A stretch of DNA of 64,000 nucleotides from Pseudolabrys sp. (GCA_022841665.1 JALHRB010000004.1:62001-126000), one strand, 5' to 3'; positions 9,614-20,161 are shown, counted from the first letter of the stretch. Made by a program: numbers and translations. The notes: generated by a model not told the origin, from the sequence alone.

Positions 9614-10882
9614 CTAAAGGAAACGCGGCACCGGCAGCGGCGTGATCAGCTTGCCGCGGAAGCCCTTGGCCTTGAGCTTGGGCGCCAGTTCGTCGGCGAT
9701 GTGCCAGGAGAAGATCAGCGCGGCGTCGGGCTGGTCCTCGAACAGTCTTGCTTCGTCGACCACCGGGATCGCGGTGCCCGGCATGCACTTGCCGATCTTG
9801 AGCGAGCCGGGGATTTCGCAGACGTAATCGATCAGGCCTTCGTCGAGCCCGACATAGTTGACCATGGTCGAGGCGCGCGATGGCGCGCTGATGCCGGCGA
9901 TGCGCGCGCCCTTTTCCTTCAGCTCGCGCAGCATCGACATCAGGCGGAGCTTGGACAGGATCACGTCGCGGCGGAAATCGGCCAGCCGCTTGCTCATGGC
10001 CGCGCCGCGCGGCTCGCTCGCCAGCATGCGGCGCACGCTGTCCTGCACCGTATGCGCGCCTTTGCGCGCGGCATAGACGCGGATCGAGCCGCCGTGGCTT
10101 GGGATCGGGCGGGCGTGGAAGACTTCGAGGTCGTGCATCTCCAGCAGATGCTTGAGGCTCGCGAGCGAATAGTAGCGCAGGTGCTCGTGATAGACCGTGT
10201 CGTATTGCAGCGTGTCGAGCAGCGGAATGAGGTAGTGCGACTCCGAGATGAACACACCCTTCGGCGCCAGCATCTCGACGATGCCGTCGACGATGGCGTG
10301 CACGTCCTCGATGTGGGCAAAGCAGTTCGCCGCCGTGACCACGCTCGCGGGGCCGTATTTCGCCTTCACCTCGCGCGCGGCATCGAGGCCGAAATAGCGC
10401 TTGATGGTCGGGATGCCGCGGCTGTTGGCGATATCGCCGACGTCGGTCGGCTCGATGCCGAGAATCTTGTGGCCGCCGTTCTTGAAGTTGGACAGCAGCG
10501 TGCCGTCGTTGGAGCCGATGTCGACGATCAGGTCCTCGCCGCCTAAGCCCAGCATGCCGGCGCTCTCGCGCTGCAGGTCAGCGAAATTGTCGCGCAGCAG
10601 CTTGGTGGTGCCGCTGGTGTAAGGATATTCCGGCGGGAAGATGATGACCGGATCGACCGCCAGCCCGAGCTGCACCAGGTCGCACTGCCGGCAGTGCAGC
10701 AGGTCGGTCGGAAACCACGGCTGCTGGCGCGGCACCTGTCCGATCGGCACCATCTGGTTCACCGGCGGCATGTAGCCGAGCGAGAGCACCGTATCGAGTT
10801 CTTCGCTGCCGCAGACCTGGCAGGCTTCGACCGGAACGCTGGCGCCGGTGCCGGCGGCACGCGCGACTTTGGTGGGGCGCAA
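9614..10882 (-). CDS. Class I SAM-dependent methyltransferase (C-methyltransferase-like, zinc-binding N-terminus)
   Basis: CQVCGSEELDTVLSLGYMPPVNQM...LHCRQCDLVQLG; SAM motif LIVDIGSNDGTLLSNF; VYHEHLRYYSLASL. Confidence 0.88.
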   Translation of the reverse strand: MRPTKVARAAGTGASVPVEACQVCGSEELDTVLSLGYMPPVNQMVPIGQVPRQQPWFPTDLLHCRQCDLVQLGLAVDPVIIFPPEYPYTSGTTKLLRDNFADLQRESAGMLGLGGEDLIVDIGSNDGTLLSNFKNGGHKILGIEPTDVGDIANSRGIPTIKRYFGLDAAREVKAKYGPASVVTAANCFAHIEDVHAIVDGIVEMLAPKGVFISESHYLIPLLDTLQYDTVYHEHLRYYSLASLKHLLEMHDLEVFHARPIPSHGGSIRVYAARKGAHTVQDSVRRMLASEPRGAAMSKRLADFRRDVILSKLRLMSMLRELKEKGARIAGISAPSRASTMVNYVGLDEGLIDYVCEIPGSLKIGKCMPGTAIPVVDEARLFEDQPDAALIFSWHIADELAPKLKAKGFRGKLITPLPVPRFL

Positions 10883-10899
10883 GGGGAGCTCCTTCGACG

Positions 10900-11877
10900 T
10901 CAGGCTTTCGGCGCAAGCGCAACGTTGCGCCAGTACCAGTCGAGCGTGGGCTTGAGGCCCTGATCGAGCGGCACGCGCGGCTTATAGCCCAGCTTGGCCA
11001 GTTTCGAAATGTCGGGGCAGCGGCGCGGCGTGCCGCCGGCGGCGGCCTTGCCGGGAACCAGCTCGATCTCGCGCCCGGCGGCGGCGGCGACCCGGCGCGC
11101 CACGTCGGCGATGCTCACTTCCTCCGTCGTGCCGACGTGATAGATGCCGAGATGCTCGCCCTCGTCGCGCATCGCCATGACGCCCGCGACCAGGTCGTCG
11201 ATATAGCAGAAGCTGCGCGTGTCCGCGCCGGTGCCCTGGATCTCGAAGCGCAATACGCCCTGCGGCTGCGCGTCGGCGAGCTTCTTCAAGCGCAACGCGA
11301 ACTGCGGCACCACGTGCTCCCAGCCCATGTCCGGCCCGTAGACGTTGTGCGGGCGGAAGATCAGCACGCGCTCGAAATATTTGCGGCCGAAATTGATCGC
11401 CATCAATTCGCTGATCAGCTTGCCGCCGCCGTAGGAATAACGCGGGTTGAGCGGGTCGGGGATCGACAGCGGCGCGCGCTCGTCGGTCGGCACCGTCGGC
11501 GGCGTCTGATAGACCTCCGACGACGACGCCAGGATGAGATTGCCGACGTTATGCTTCCGGCAGGCGTCGATGACGTTGATCATGCCGCGCACGCCGACGT
11601 CGAGCACCAGGTCCGGCTGGCTGTAGAAGAACTCGGTGCCGTTGACGAAGGCGAGATGATGCACCTCGTCCATGCCGGCCGTGGCGCGTGCGACCGCGTC
11701 CGCGTCGCGGATGTCGCCGGCGATGAACTCGATGTCCCTTTCGACGTCGGCCAGCCGGCGCGGGCGACCGCGCGAATTGTCGTCGAGCACGCGCACGCTC
11801 GCGCCGCTCTTCACCAGCGCCTTCACCAGCCCGGAGCCGATGAAGCCGCTGCCGCCGGTGACCAGAACCTTGCTCAC
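10900..11877 (-). CDS. NAD-dependent epimerase/dehydratase
   Basis: GTG start VSKVLVTGGSGFIGSGLVKALV; YSYGGGKLISE; starts in overlap with the upstream gene stop (GTGA). Confidence 0.88.
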   Translation of the reverse strand: MSKVLVTGGSGFIGSGLVKALVKSGASVRVLDDNSRGRPRRLADVERDIEFIAGDIRDADAVARATAGMDEVHHLAFVNGTEFFYSQPDLVLDVGVRGMINVIDACRKHNVGNLILASSSEVYQTPPTVPTDERAPLSIPDPLNPRYSYGGGKLISELMAINFGRKYFERVLIFRPHNVYGPDMGWEHVVPQFALRLKKLADAQPQGVLRFEIQGTGADTRSFCYIDDLVAGVMAMRDEGEHLGIYHVGTTEEVSIADVARRVAAAAGREIELVPGKAAAGGTPRRCPDISKLAKLGYKPRVPLDQGLKPTLDWYWRNVALAPKA

Positions 11878-12920
11878 GACAGTTGCTCCGGCGAAACGTC
11901 CATCCACTTGCCTTCCTTGTGCGAGCGCTGCGCCGCGTCGATGAGTTGCTGCGACCGGTAACCTTCGGCGAAGCCCGGGCGCGGCGTGCCGCCTTTTTCG
12001 ATGGCGTCGAAGAACAATTTGGCCAGCCGCGACACCGGCGCGATGCGGCCGTCGGGATACTGCGCGTCGACCGGATCGTGCACCGGAATGTGTTTCACGT
12101 CGGCGCCCCGCCGCGCATGAGTCAATTCGAAGCCGCGCATGTAGTCGGCACCGGGATTGTGCAGCACCAAAGTGCCGTCCTCGCCGAAGAATTCGACTTT
12201 GTGACCGTCGCCCCGATACGACGCGCAGCTCATCGACAGGCTTACCAGCGGTCCGGATTTGAAAGTCAGCGCCATCGCCGCGGTCGTCTCCAGGTCGGCC
12301 ACGCCCGGCATGCCGCCGATGCGCGCCGACAGCCCTGCGAGCGGTCCCACGAACCACTCGAGATAGTGGAAACAGTGCGAGATGAAGTTGCCGAGCACGC
12401 CGCCGCCGTCGTCGCCGACCGTCTTCCAGCTCCGCATGCGTTTCTGGATCGCCTGGCTCTCCACGTGCCAGTGCACGGCGACATGGCGCAGCGCGCCGAC
12501 GGCGCCGGCGTCGAGCATTTCCTTAGCGCGCAGCCAGGCGGCGATCTGATGGAAGTTGAAGTCGATCATGGTCGGCACGCGGCTCGCTTCCGCCGCCTTC
12601 AGCAGTGAGCGCGCGGCGGCGAGGTCGCTCGCCAGCGGCTTCTCGGCGAACACCGGCTTGCCGAGCGCGAGCGCACGCAGCGCCACCTGCGTTTGCAGGC
12701 TTGGCATCGTGGCGATGGCGACAGCCTGCACGTTCTTGTCTTCGACCAGCGCGCGCCAATCGCCATAGGCCTTCGGCACGTTGGCCTCACGCGCGCGCTC
12801 GGCTGTGCGCGCCGCGTCGCTGCCGGCCATGGCCACGACCTCGCAACGCGGGTCGGCGCGGAACGCCGGCAATTGCACGGTGCGTCCGTAATTGCTGCCG
12901 ACAATGCCGAGACGGATCAC
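11874..12920 (-). CDS. Gfo/Idh/MocA family oxidoreductase
   Basis: MIRLGIVGSNYGRTVQLPAF...; ALGKPVFAEKPLASDL typical EKP motif. Confidence 0.9.
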   Translation of the reverse strand: MIRLGIVGSNYGRTVQLPAFRADPRCEVVAMAGSDAARTAERAREANVPKAYGDWRALVEDKNVQAVAIATMPSLQTQVALRALALGKPVFAEKPLASDLAAARSLLKAAEASRVPTMIDFNFHQIAAWLRAKEMLDAGAVGALRHVAVHWHVESQAIQKRMRSWKTVGDDGGGVLGNFISHCFHYLEWFVGPLAGLSARIGGMPGVADLETTAAMALTFKSGPLVSLSMSCASYRGDGHKVEFFGEDGTLVLHNPGADYMRGFELTHARRGADVKHIPVHDPVDAQYPDGRIAPVSRLAKLFFDAIEKGGTPRPGFAEGYRSQQLIDAAQRSHKEGKWMDVSPEQLS

Positions 12921-12999
12921 GGTGAACCTTCGAAAAATTCGAGGTGGCGCGGCATGGATTTGAGCTAATTCGGCATGCTACGCAAGGGCGAACTAAGGG

Positions 13000-15135
13000 G
13001 TGGCGGGACCGATGCCGGCGACGACGTTGAGCGATGAAGGAGCGGGCTGGCGCAAATTCGCCCTGCTCGTGCTGGCCGTCGCCGCGGTCGGGTTGCCGGT
13101 CAACAACCTCTCCGACTACGCGCTGCTCGTCATCGTGAGCGTCATTGTCTTCACCGGCACGGTGGACACGCGCGCGCGTGCCTGGCTTGCCGCCGCCGCC
13201 GTCGTCGCGGCTGCCATCGCGGCGCAGGCGCTGCTGTCGCCGCCGCGCATTCAGGAGGGGCACAATGTCTTTTTGCCCCGCCCGGCGCTGGAGCGCGCGC
13301 TGCCGCAGCAGGTCTACCGCGCCATGGCGGACGCGTTCGACGCGCAATATCCCGCCGACCGCCGCTGCGCCCCCGGATCGTCCGGCTGCTGGCAAGGCGG
13401 CACCGCGCCCGACCAGCCTTTCGCGTTTTCGAGTGACGGCATCTGGGTGAAGCCGGAAATGTCGCGCGCGGTGCACGGCTTCGGTTTCTCCGATCCGGTC
13501 TGGTTGCGGCTCGCGGCCATCAACACCATGGCCTACAACTGGTACACCGCCGCGCCTGACGTGCACCGCTCCGACCGCGACCGGCGGTTCTGGGCGGGGC
13601 TCGCGCGCTGGCAGATCGCGATGCCGTGGTACGTGGCGATCCGTCTGCCGTCCGCCTATGCCGGCGGGCAAGTGTGCTGGCGCGGCGACCTGCTGTGGGA
13701 AGGCGACAACGAGCGGTTCTCGCGCTGGAGCGGCGAAGGCTGCCGCGACGTCGAGCCGGCCGACGCCGGGCGGCGCATTTTCGGGCTCTCCATCAAGCCC
13801 GGCAGCCTGGCGATGCAGGTGACGCCGCCGTGGACCGTGCAACTGCGGCTCTATCTGAAGTGGGCGCTCGCCTTTGCCGCCGTCTTCGCCGTCATTGCGC
13901 TGCTGGTCCGCTTCAAGGCGCGGCGCACGCTGCTGCCCTTCCTGCTGATCGGGCTTGCGCTCCTGGTCATCGCCGCCGACGACGCCAGCTTCATCGGCGG
14001 CATGCGGCCGTTCGACGGCGGCGACGACGGTCTCTTCTACGACGGCCTCGGGCGCGTCCTGCTGCAGCGCTTGCTGGCGGGCGACGTCGCCGGCTTTTTG
14101 CAAGGCGGCGAGGACGTCTTCTATTACGGCGGCCCCGGCCTGCGTTACTTCCGCGCCATCGAGCACGCCATCTTCGGCGAATCCTATCTCGGCTACCTGT
14201 CGCTGGTGCTCGCCTTCCCGTTCATCATGCTCGCGCTGTTCCGCCGCTTCCTGCCGGCGCCCTGGCCGGTCGCCTTGATATTGCTGTTCGTCGCGGTGCC
14301 GCTTGGCACGCTGTTCGGCACCACTTTTGTGCAGTACTCGAAATGGGCCGCGCGCGGCTTCGCCGACCCGGCCGCCTACATTCTCTTCACCGCCGGGCTT
14401 GTGGTGCTGATCGGCGCGCAGGACGGCCCGAACCGCCGCTTCCTGCCCGGCTTCTTTGCCGCGCTGCTGTTCGCGCTCGGCATCTTCATGAAGCCGATTA
14501 TTGCGCCGGCCGCCGCGGTGCTGCTCGGCGGCGCCGGGCTTGCCGCGCTTTACCTTCGCCAATGGCCGCGGCTTGCCGGCCTCTGCGTCGGCTTCCTGCC
14601 GGTGTTTTCGATGGCGCTGCACAACTGGGTGTTCGGCCACGTCTTCGTGCTGTTCTCGTCGAACTCCGGCGACGCCAATCTGCTGACCATGCCGCCCTCG
14701 GCCTGGCTGGGCGCGCTGCGCGAACTCGTCACGTTCAACTTCGGCGGCGATTTCCTGCGCCGCGGTGCGAGCCAGCTTGCCGACTGGCTGAGCAACCCCG
14801 CGGAGTCGCGCTGGACCATCCCGCTCAACCTCGTCGGCGTCGCGATCCTCGCCTGGGTCGTTACGCGCGGCCGCGCTTTCGATCCCTGGCTGCGCCTGAT
14901 CGGCGCCGCCGCGCTGGCGCAGCACGCGGTCGCCTTGTTCTATAATGCCGCCACCGCCCGCTACCATTTCCTTGCCTGGCTGCTGACCATGCTCGTGGTC
15001 GTGGTCTGGTTTCACGATGTCGGAAGCGCGTGGCTGGCGCGGCGCTATCCCGTGGTCGCGCGGCGCATTGCAAATCATCGCGCGGCGCGGCAGCTTGGCG
15101 CCGCGTTGACGCGCCTCCAGAAGGGTTCGGCATGA
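13000..15135 (+). CDS. Large multi-TM membrane protein of unknown function (glycosyltransferase-C-like topology)
   Basis: 711-aa ORF, long soluble insert after two N-terminal TMs, many hydrophobic helices C-terminally; alternative start ATG 13012. Confidence 0.7.
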   Translation: MAGPMPATTLSDEGAGWRKFALLVLAVAAVGLPVNNLSDYALLVIVSVIVFTGTVDTRARAWLAAAAVVAAAIAAQALLSPPRIQEGHNVFLPRPALERALPQQVYRAMADAFDAQYPADRRCAPGSSGCWQGGTAPDQPFAFSSDGIWVKPEMSRAVHGFGFSDPVWLRLAAINTMAYNWYTAAPDVHRSDRDRRFWAGLARWQIAMPWYVAIRLPSAYAGGQVCWRGDLLWEGDNERFSRWSGEGCRDVEPADAGRRIFGLSIKPGSLAMQVTPPWTVQLRLYLKWALAFAAVFAVIALLVRFKARRTLLPFLLIGLALLVIAADDASFIGGMRPFDGGDDGLFYDGLGRVLLQRLLAGDVAGFLQGGEDVFYYGGPGLRYFRAIEHAIFGESYLGYLSLVLAFPFIMLALFRRFLPAPWPVALILLFVAVPLGTLFGTTFVQYSKWAARGFADPAAYILFTAGLVVLIGAQDGPNRRFLPGFFAALLFALGIFMKPIIAPAAAVLLGGAGLAALYLRQWPRLAGLCVGFLPVFSMALHNWVFGHVFVLFSSNSGDANLLTMPPSAWLGALRELVTFNFGGDFLRRGASQLADWLSNPAESRWTIPLNLVGVAILAWVVTRGRAFDPWLRLIGAAALAQHAVALFYNAATARYHFLAWLLTMLVVVVWFHDVGSAWLARRYPVVARRIANHRAARQLGAALTRLQKGSA

Positions 15136-16847
15136 GCGACAAGCCCACCGGCATTGCCAACGGTCTGACCAATTACGGCGACCGCGATTTCTCTCTCTAT
15201 CTGCGCCGCTCTTTCGCGCAGTCGATGGGCTATTCGCGCGCCATGTTGGGCAAGCCCGTGGTCGGCATCGCCTACACCGAGTCCGGTTTCAACAATTGCC
15301 ACCGCCATTTTCCGGAGCTCTTGGAAGCGGTGAAGCGCGGCGTGCTCGCCGCCGGCGCGCTGCCCATCGACTTTCCCACCATCTCGCTCGGCGAGGTCTT
15401 CCTTAATCCGACCAGCCTCAAATTCCGCAACCTGATGTCGATGGACACCGAGGAAATGGTGCGCGCGCAGCCGATGGATGCGGTGGTGCTGATGGGCGGC
15501 TGCGACAAGACCGTGCCGGCGCAGCTCATGGGCGCGGTGTCGGCCGCGCGCCCCACCGTCATGCTGGTCGCGGGCCCGATGATGACCGGCCGCCATCACG
15601 GCGAACGGCTGGGCGCCTGCACCGACTGCCGCCGCTTCTGGGCGCAGTTCCGCGCCGGCAAGGTCAGCGCCGACGAAATCCACGAGGTCGAGAGCAAGCT
15701 CGCCACCACCGCCGGCACCTGCGCCGTGATGGGCACCGCCTCGACCATGGCCTGCATCGCCGAAGCGCTCGGGCTCATCCTGCCCGGCACCGCCGCCATC
15801 CCCGCCGTGCACGCCGACCGCCTGCGCGCGGCGGAAGCGACCGGCGCGGCGGCCGTGAAGCTGATCGGCTCACAGCTCACGCCCGACAAGATCGTCAACG
15901 CCAAGTCGGTCGAAAACGCGCTGCGCATCCTGCTCGCCATCGGCGGCTCGACCAATGCGGTGATCCATCTCGCGGCCATCGCCGGTCGCGCCGGCGTGCC
16001 GGTCTCGCTACAGCGGCTCAACGAATTATCCGACACCACGCCGGTGCTGGTGAACCTGAAGCCCGTCGGCAACGGCTACATGGAGGACTTCTTCGCCGCC
16101 GGGGGCGTCGGCGCGCTGCTGCGCGAGTTGAAGGACCTGCTGCATCTCGACTGCATGACCGTCACCGGCGAGACGCTGCGTGAGCGCCTCGCATCCGAGG
16201 ATGGCGACGCCACGCGCGACACCTGGGTCGACCGCACCATCATCGCCGAGCGCGCCAAGCCGCTGGAGCCGCAGGGCGGCCTCGTCGCGCTGTTCGGCAA
16301 CCTTGCGCCGCAGGGCGCCATCCTCAAGCGCTCGGCCGCCGACAGCCGTCTGTTCGAGCACGAGGGCAGGGCGGTGGTGTTCTCTTCGCTGGAGGATCTC
16401 GCCGCGCGCGTGGACGATCCCGCCCTCGACGTCGAAGCCGACGACATCCTCGTGCTGCAGAATGCCGGCCCGCATTCCACCTCGGCCATGCCGGAGGCCG
16501 GCTATCTGCCGATCCCGAAGAAGCTCGCCACCAAGGGGGTCAAGGACATGGTGCGCGTCTCCGACGCGCGCATGAGCGGCACCGCCTTCGGCACCATCGT
16601 GCTGCATGTCACGCCGGACTCAGCCTCCGGCGGGCCGCTTGGCCTGGTGCGCAACGGCGACCGCATCAAGCTCTCGGTCAAGGACCGCCGCATCGACCTC
16701 AAGGTCGACGAGGCCGAGCTGAAAAAGCGCGCGTCCGCCGCCAAGCCCACGGCCGAGCAACCCGCCCGCGGCTACGCCCGTCTCTACGCCCAGGAGATTC
16801 TCGGCGCCGACCAGGGCTGCGATTTTGCGTTCCTGAAGCCGCGCTGA
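15132..16847 (+). CDS. IlvD/Edd family dehydratase
   Basis: ATG 15132 MSDKPTGIANGLTNYGDRDFSLYLRRSFAQSMGYSR...; GGCDKTVPAQLMGA; TCAVMGTASTMACIAEALGL; IGGSTNAVIHL. Confidence 0.92.
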   Translation: MSDKPTGIANGLTNYGDRDFSLYLRRSFAQSMGYSRAMLGKPVVGIAYTESGFNNCHRHFPELLEAVKRGVLAAGALPIDFPTISLGEVFLNPTSLKFRNLMSMDTEEMVRAQPMDAVVLMGGCDKTVPAQLMGAVSAARPTVMLVAGPMMTGRHHGERLGACTDCRRFWAQFRAGKVSADEIHEVESKLATTAGTCAVMGTASTMACIAEALGLILPGTAAIPAVHADRLRAAEATGAAAVKLIGSQLTPDKIVNAKSVENALRILLAIGGSTNAVIHLAAIAGRAGVPVSLQRLNELSDTTPVLVNLKPVGNGYMEDFFAAGGVGALLRELKDLLHLDCMTVTGETLRERLASEDGDATRDTWVDRTIIAERAKPLEPQGGLVALFGNLAPQGAILKRSAADSRLFEHEGRAVVFSSLEDLAARVDDPALDVEADDILVLQNAGPHSTSAMPEAGYLPIPKKLATKGVKDMVRVSDARMSGTAFGTIVLHVTPDSASGGPLGLVRNGDRIKLSVKDRRIDLKVDEAELKKRASAAKPTAEQPARGYARLYAQEILGADQGCDFAFLKPR

Positions 16848-17027
16848 CCCGCGTTCACTCTGATTTTTCAAGGATATTTGCGCGCAACGCGTTTACGCCT
16901 TCGTAGCATTAATATCCGATTAACCATTTCGGGACCCGTAATTTAATACGGTCGAAGAACTCCTCCCCCAGACTGGCGATCCGAATCTGTAAGGAGACGG
17001 GGGATCCCCCGTTCTGACGCCGGACGA

Positions 17028-19328
17028 ATGGTTGGCGCGTCGAAAAAGCTGCGCAAATACCGCGACCGGTGGGCCGTAAGCCTTGCCGGTCTGCTCGGCT
17101 TTGCGCTCACCGCCGGCGTGATGGAGATCATCGATCATTATTCGGTGTCGCTGAGCGCGCTGTCGATTGCGCTCGCGGCCGTGGTCGGCGCCCTCTCCGG
17201 CATGCTGCTGGTCGGCTCGGTGGTCGCCGTGCGCGTGCGCCGCAAGCTGTCCGAGCAGAACCTGCGCCTCGACGCCGCGCTCAACAACATGAACCAGGGC
17301 CTGTGCATGTTCGATGCGCAGAACCGGCTGGTCGTTTGGAACGAGCGCTACCGGGCGATGTACAACATCGATCCGCTGCGCATCTGGCGCGGCGCCACCA
17401 TCCGCGACCTGCTCGACGCCCGCATTGCCGCCGGCACCTTCCCGCTCGATCCGGCGGCCTACGACGCCGACCTGCGCGCGCGCCTCAAAGAGGGACATAC
17501 CTTCACGATCAACGTCGAATTGTCCGACGGCCGCAGCATTGCCGTCGTCAACCATCCGATGGCCGGCGGCGGCTGGGTGGCGATGCACGAGGACAATACC
17601 GAGCGCAAGCGCGCCGTGCGCGACCTTGAGCACACCCGCTCGTTCCTCGACACCATCATCGAGAACGTGCCGTCGCCGATCATCGTCAAGGACATCCCGA
17701 GCCTGCGCTATTCGCTGATCAACCGCGCGGCGGAAAATTACCTCGGGCTTGATCGTGCCGTGATGCTGGGCAAGACGGCGAAAGAGGTCATGCCGGCGGC
17801 CAGCGCCGAGGCGATCGAGGCCGAGGATCAGAGGCTGCTCGCTGCCGGCAAGCCGGTGTTCATCGACGAGCACGCCATCGTCACGCCGAACAACGGCACG
17901 CGCATTGTGACGGCGGCCCGGCTGCCCGCGCTCGAGCCCGACGGCGGAGCGAAATACCTGATCACGGTCATCAACGACGTCACCGACCGGAAGCGCAGCG
18001 AGCAGCGGCTTGCGCACATGGCGCGCCACGATCAGTTGACAGATCTGCCTAACCGCGCCGCCTTCAACGAGTGCCTGACCGCCACGCTCGACATCGCCGC
18101 CCGCTCGGGCGAGAGTTTCGCGGTGCTGTGCATGGACCTCGACCGCTTCAAGGAGGTCAACGACGTGTACGGCCATTCGGCCGGCGACGCGCTGTTGCGC
18201 GATCTCGCCCGCCGCATGGAAGAGGCCGCGCAGGGCGCCTTCATCGCCCGCATTGGCGGCGACGAATTCGCCGTGGTCACGCCCACCGGCCCGCAGCCGT
18301 CCGCCGCCGAGGCTCTGGCCGTTCGGCTGGCCGCGGCGCTCGACGTCGATATCGACGTCGACGGCCATCCCATGCGCACCGGCCTGACCGTCGGCATCGC
18401 CGTCTTCCCGCAGGACGGCGGCGACGCGGCCACCCTGATGGCCAATGCCGATGCCGCGCTGTTCCGCGCCAAGGCGGAGGCGCGCGGCTCCATCCGTTTC
18501 TTCGAAGTCTCGATGGACAAGCAGCTGCGCGAGAAGCGCGCGCTGCAGCAGGACCTGCGCTCGGCCCTTGCGCGCGGCGAGATCGAGCTGCACTACCAGC
18601 CGCAGGCGCAGATCGGCGGCGGCGTCACCGGCTTCGAGGCGCTGGTGCGCTGGCATCATCCGCGCCACGGCATGGTGCCGCCTTCGACCTTCATCCCGCT
18701 CGCCGAGGAGAGCGGCTTCATCATGGCGCTGGGCGAATGGATACTGCGCACCGCCTGCCGCGAGGCGGCGTCGTGGCCGCGCCCGCAGCGCATCTCCGTC
18801 AACCTGTCGCCGGTGCAGTTCAAGCACGGCGACCTGCCGGCGCTCGTGCACGAGATTCTGCTGGAGACGGGGCTGGCGCCGGCGCGCCTGGAGGTGGAGA
18901 TCACCGAAGGCGTGCTGATCGGCGACTTCAACCGCGCGGTGTCGATCCTGCGCCGGCTGAAGAACCTCGGCCTGCGCATCGCCATGGACGATTTCGGCAC
19001 CGGCTATTCGTCGCTCTCCTACCTGCAGTCGTTCCCCTTCGACAAGATCAAGATCGACCGCGCCTTCGTGTCGAACCTCGGCCGCAGCGCGCAGGCGGCG
19101 ACCATCATCCGCGCGGTGATCGCGCTCGGCCGCGGGCTGCATCTGCCGGTGGTGGCGGAAGGCGTGGAGACCGAGGAGCAGCTCAAGTTCCTGGCCGCCG
19201 AAGGCTGCACCGAGATCCAGGGCTATCTGGTCGGCCGCCCGAAGCCGATCGCCGACTATGCCGCCGAGGTCGGGCGCGCCGCGCCGCCGCGCAAGCCGAA
19301 GAAGTCGCAGTTGAAGGCGGCGAGCTGA
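17028..19328 (+). CDS. TM-PAS-GGDEF-EAL bifunctional diguanylate cyclase/phosphodiesterase
   Basis: PAS-like NNMNQGLCMFDAQNRLVVWNERY; FIARIGGDEFAVVTP (GGDEF); GFEALVRWHHP (EAL) and DDFGTGYSSLSYL. Confidence 0.93.
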   Translation: MVGASKKLRKYRDRWAVSLAGLLGFALTAGVMEIIDHYSVSLSALSIALAAVVGALSGMLLVGSVVAVRVRRKLSEQNLRLDAALNNMNQGLCMFDAQNRLVVWNERYRAMYNIDPLRIWRGATIRDLLDARIAAGTFPLDPAAYDADLRARLKEGHTFTINVELSDGRSIAVVNHPMAGGGWVAMHEDNTERKRAVRDLEHTRSFLDTIIENVPSPIIVKDIPSLRYSLINRAAENYLGLDRAVMLGKTAKEVMPAASAEAIEAEDQRLLAAGKPVFIDEHAIVTPNNGTRIVTAARLPALEPDGGAKYLITVINDVTDRKRSEQRLAHMARHDQLTDLPNRAAFNECLTATLDIAARSGESFAVLCMDLDRFKEVNDVYGHSAGDALLRDLARRMEEAAQGAFIARIGGDEFAVVTPTGPQPSAAEALAVRLAAALDVDIDVDGHPMRTGLTVGIAVFPQDGGDAATLMANADAALFRAKAEARGSIRFFEVSMDKQLREKRALQQDLRSALARGEIELHYQPQAQIGGGVTGFEALVRWHHPRHGMVPPSTFIPLAEESGFIMALGEWILRTACREAASWPRPQRISVNLSPVQFKHGDLPALVHEILLETGLAPARLEVEITEGVLIGDFNRAVSILRRLKNLGLRIAMDDFGTGYSSLSYLQSFPFDKIKIDRAFVSNLGRSAQAATIIRAVIALGRGLHLPVVAEGVETEEQLKFLAAEGCTEIQGYLVGRPKPIADYAAEVGRAAPPRKPKKSQLKAAS

Positions 19329-19501
19329 AGCGCTTCCGGTTTTCTGAAGTTGTCGTGCCGGCCGCGCACTGGGACTTTGCGCTCGCCTGAGCGCGCGCGT
19401 CGGCGCTTGCCACGAATTGTTCCATGCTGGTAGCTTTTCACCTCGGCGGGGACGGCGCAAAGCCCGGTGGGGGCAGCCAATCCGTCACTGGGGGGATCAA
19501 A

Positions 19502-19771
19502 ATGCCAATAGTCGCCGTCGTTCACCGCCTGAAAAACTTCGATGCGTGGTTCACGCAATTCAAGGCCAATCCGCCGCCGAAGGTTGGCCGCTGGCGCGTG
19601 CTGCGCGGCGCCGACGACCGCAACCGCGCGCATGTGGTCGGGGAAATGGCCGCCTCCGAGGTGACGGGGGTCAAGGACTTCCTCGCCTCGCCGCACATGC
19701 AAGAGGTGTTCAAGAACGTCAACGCCATGTCGACGGCGCCGGTCGAAATCGTGTGGCTGGACGAGGTGTGA
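19502..19771 (+). CDS. Small conserved hypothetical protein (89 aa)
   Basis: MPIVAVVHRLKNFDAWFTQFKANPPPKVGRW... Confidence 0.6.
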   Translation: MPIVAVVHRLKNFDAWFTQFKANPPPKVGRWRVLRGADDRNRAHVVGEMAASEVTGVKDFLASPHMQEVFKNVNAMSTAPVEIVWLDEV

Positions 19772-19826
19772 CAGTGGTCGGCGGATAGTCTTCGCTGGTT
19801 TGCCGGCCGGCGCTCCGGAGGAGCGA

Positions 19827-19878
19827 AGGCTGGTGCTGCCGGAGTGGATTGAACACTCGACCTCCCCCTTACCAAGGG
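19827..19878. repeat. 52-bp direct repeat, partial copy of tRNA-Thr 3' half (att-like, copy A)
   Basis: aggctggtgctgccggagtggattgaacactcgacctcccccttaccaaggg, identical to 20472-20523 inside/adjacent to tRNA-Thr. Confidence 0.93.
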
Positions 19879-19930
19879 CCGGGCGGTCGCGCCCGGTGGC
19901 GGGATGGGGCGCGTGTGCTATAGTGTGGGC

Positions 19931-20161
19931 ATGGGCACGAACGTCAAAGATTTGCTGCGGCAGGTCGAAGCCTGGCCCGCGGAGGACCAGCAGGAACTGG
20001 CCGACGTGGCACGTGTGATAGAGGCCCGTCGCACAGGCGTGTACCGCCTGTCCGATGACGAGCGCGCTGCGGTGCGTGAAGGCATGGCGGCGGCCCGTCG
20101 CGGCGAGTTCGTCCCCGACGAAGAGATGGAGAGGTTCTATCGCCTGCACCGGGACGCATGA
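19931..20161 (+). CDS. ParD-like antitoxin
   Basis: MGTNVKDLLRQVEAWPAEDQQELADVARVIEARR...LSDDERAAVREGMAAARRGEFVPDEEMERFYRLHRDA; 4-bp ATGA overlap with downstream ParE-like gene. Confidence 0.78.
   Translation: MGTNVKDLLRQVEAWPAEDQQELADVARVIEARRTGVYRLSDDERAAVREGMAAARRGEFVPDEEMERFYRLHRDA

Noticed and set aside
12787-15078. 763-aa minus ORF
   Set aside because: Antisense to the membrane protein gene 13000-15135; Arg/Glu/His-rich shadow frame
16920-19460. 846-aa minus ORF
   Set aside because: Antisense to GGDEF-EAL gene
19819-19900. A second tRNA-Thr gene at copy A
   Set aside because: Only the 3' half (to the anticodon loop) is present; sequence after 19878 diverges into an unrelated hairpin, so no cloverleaf
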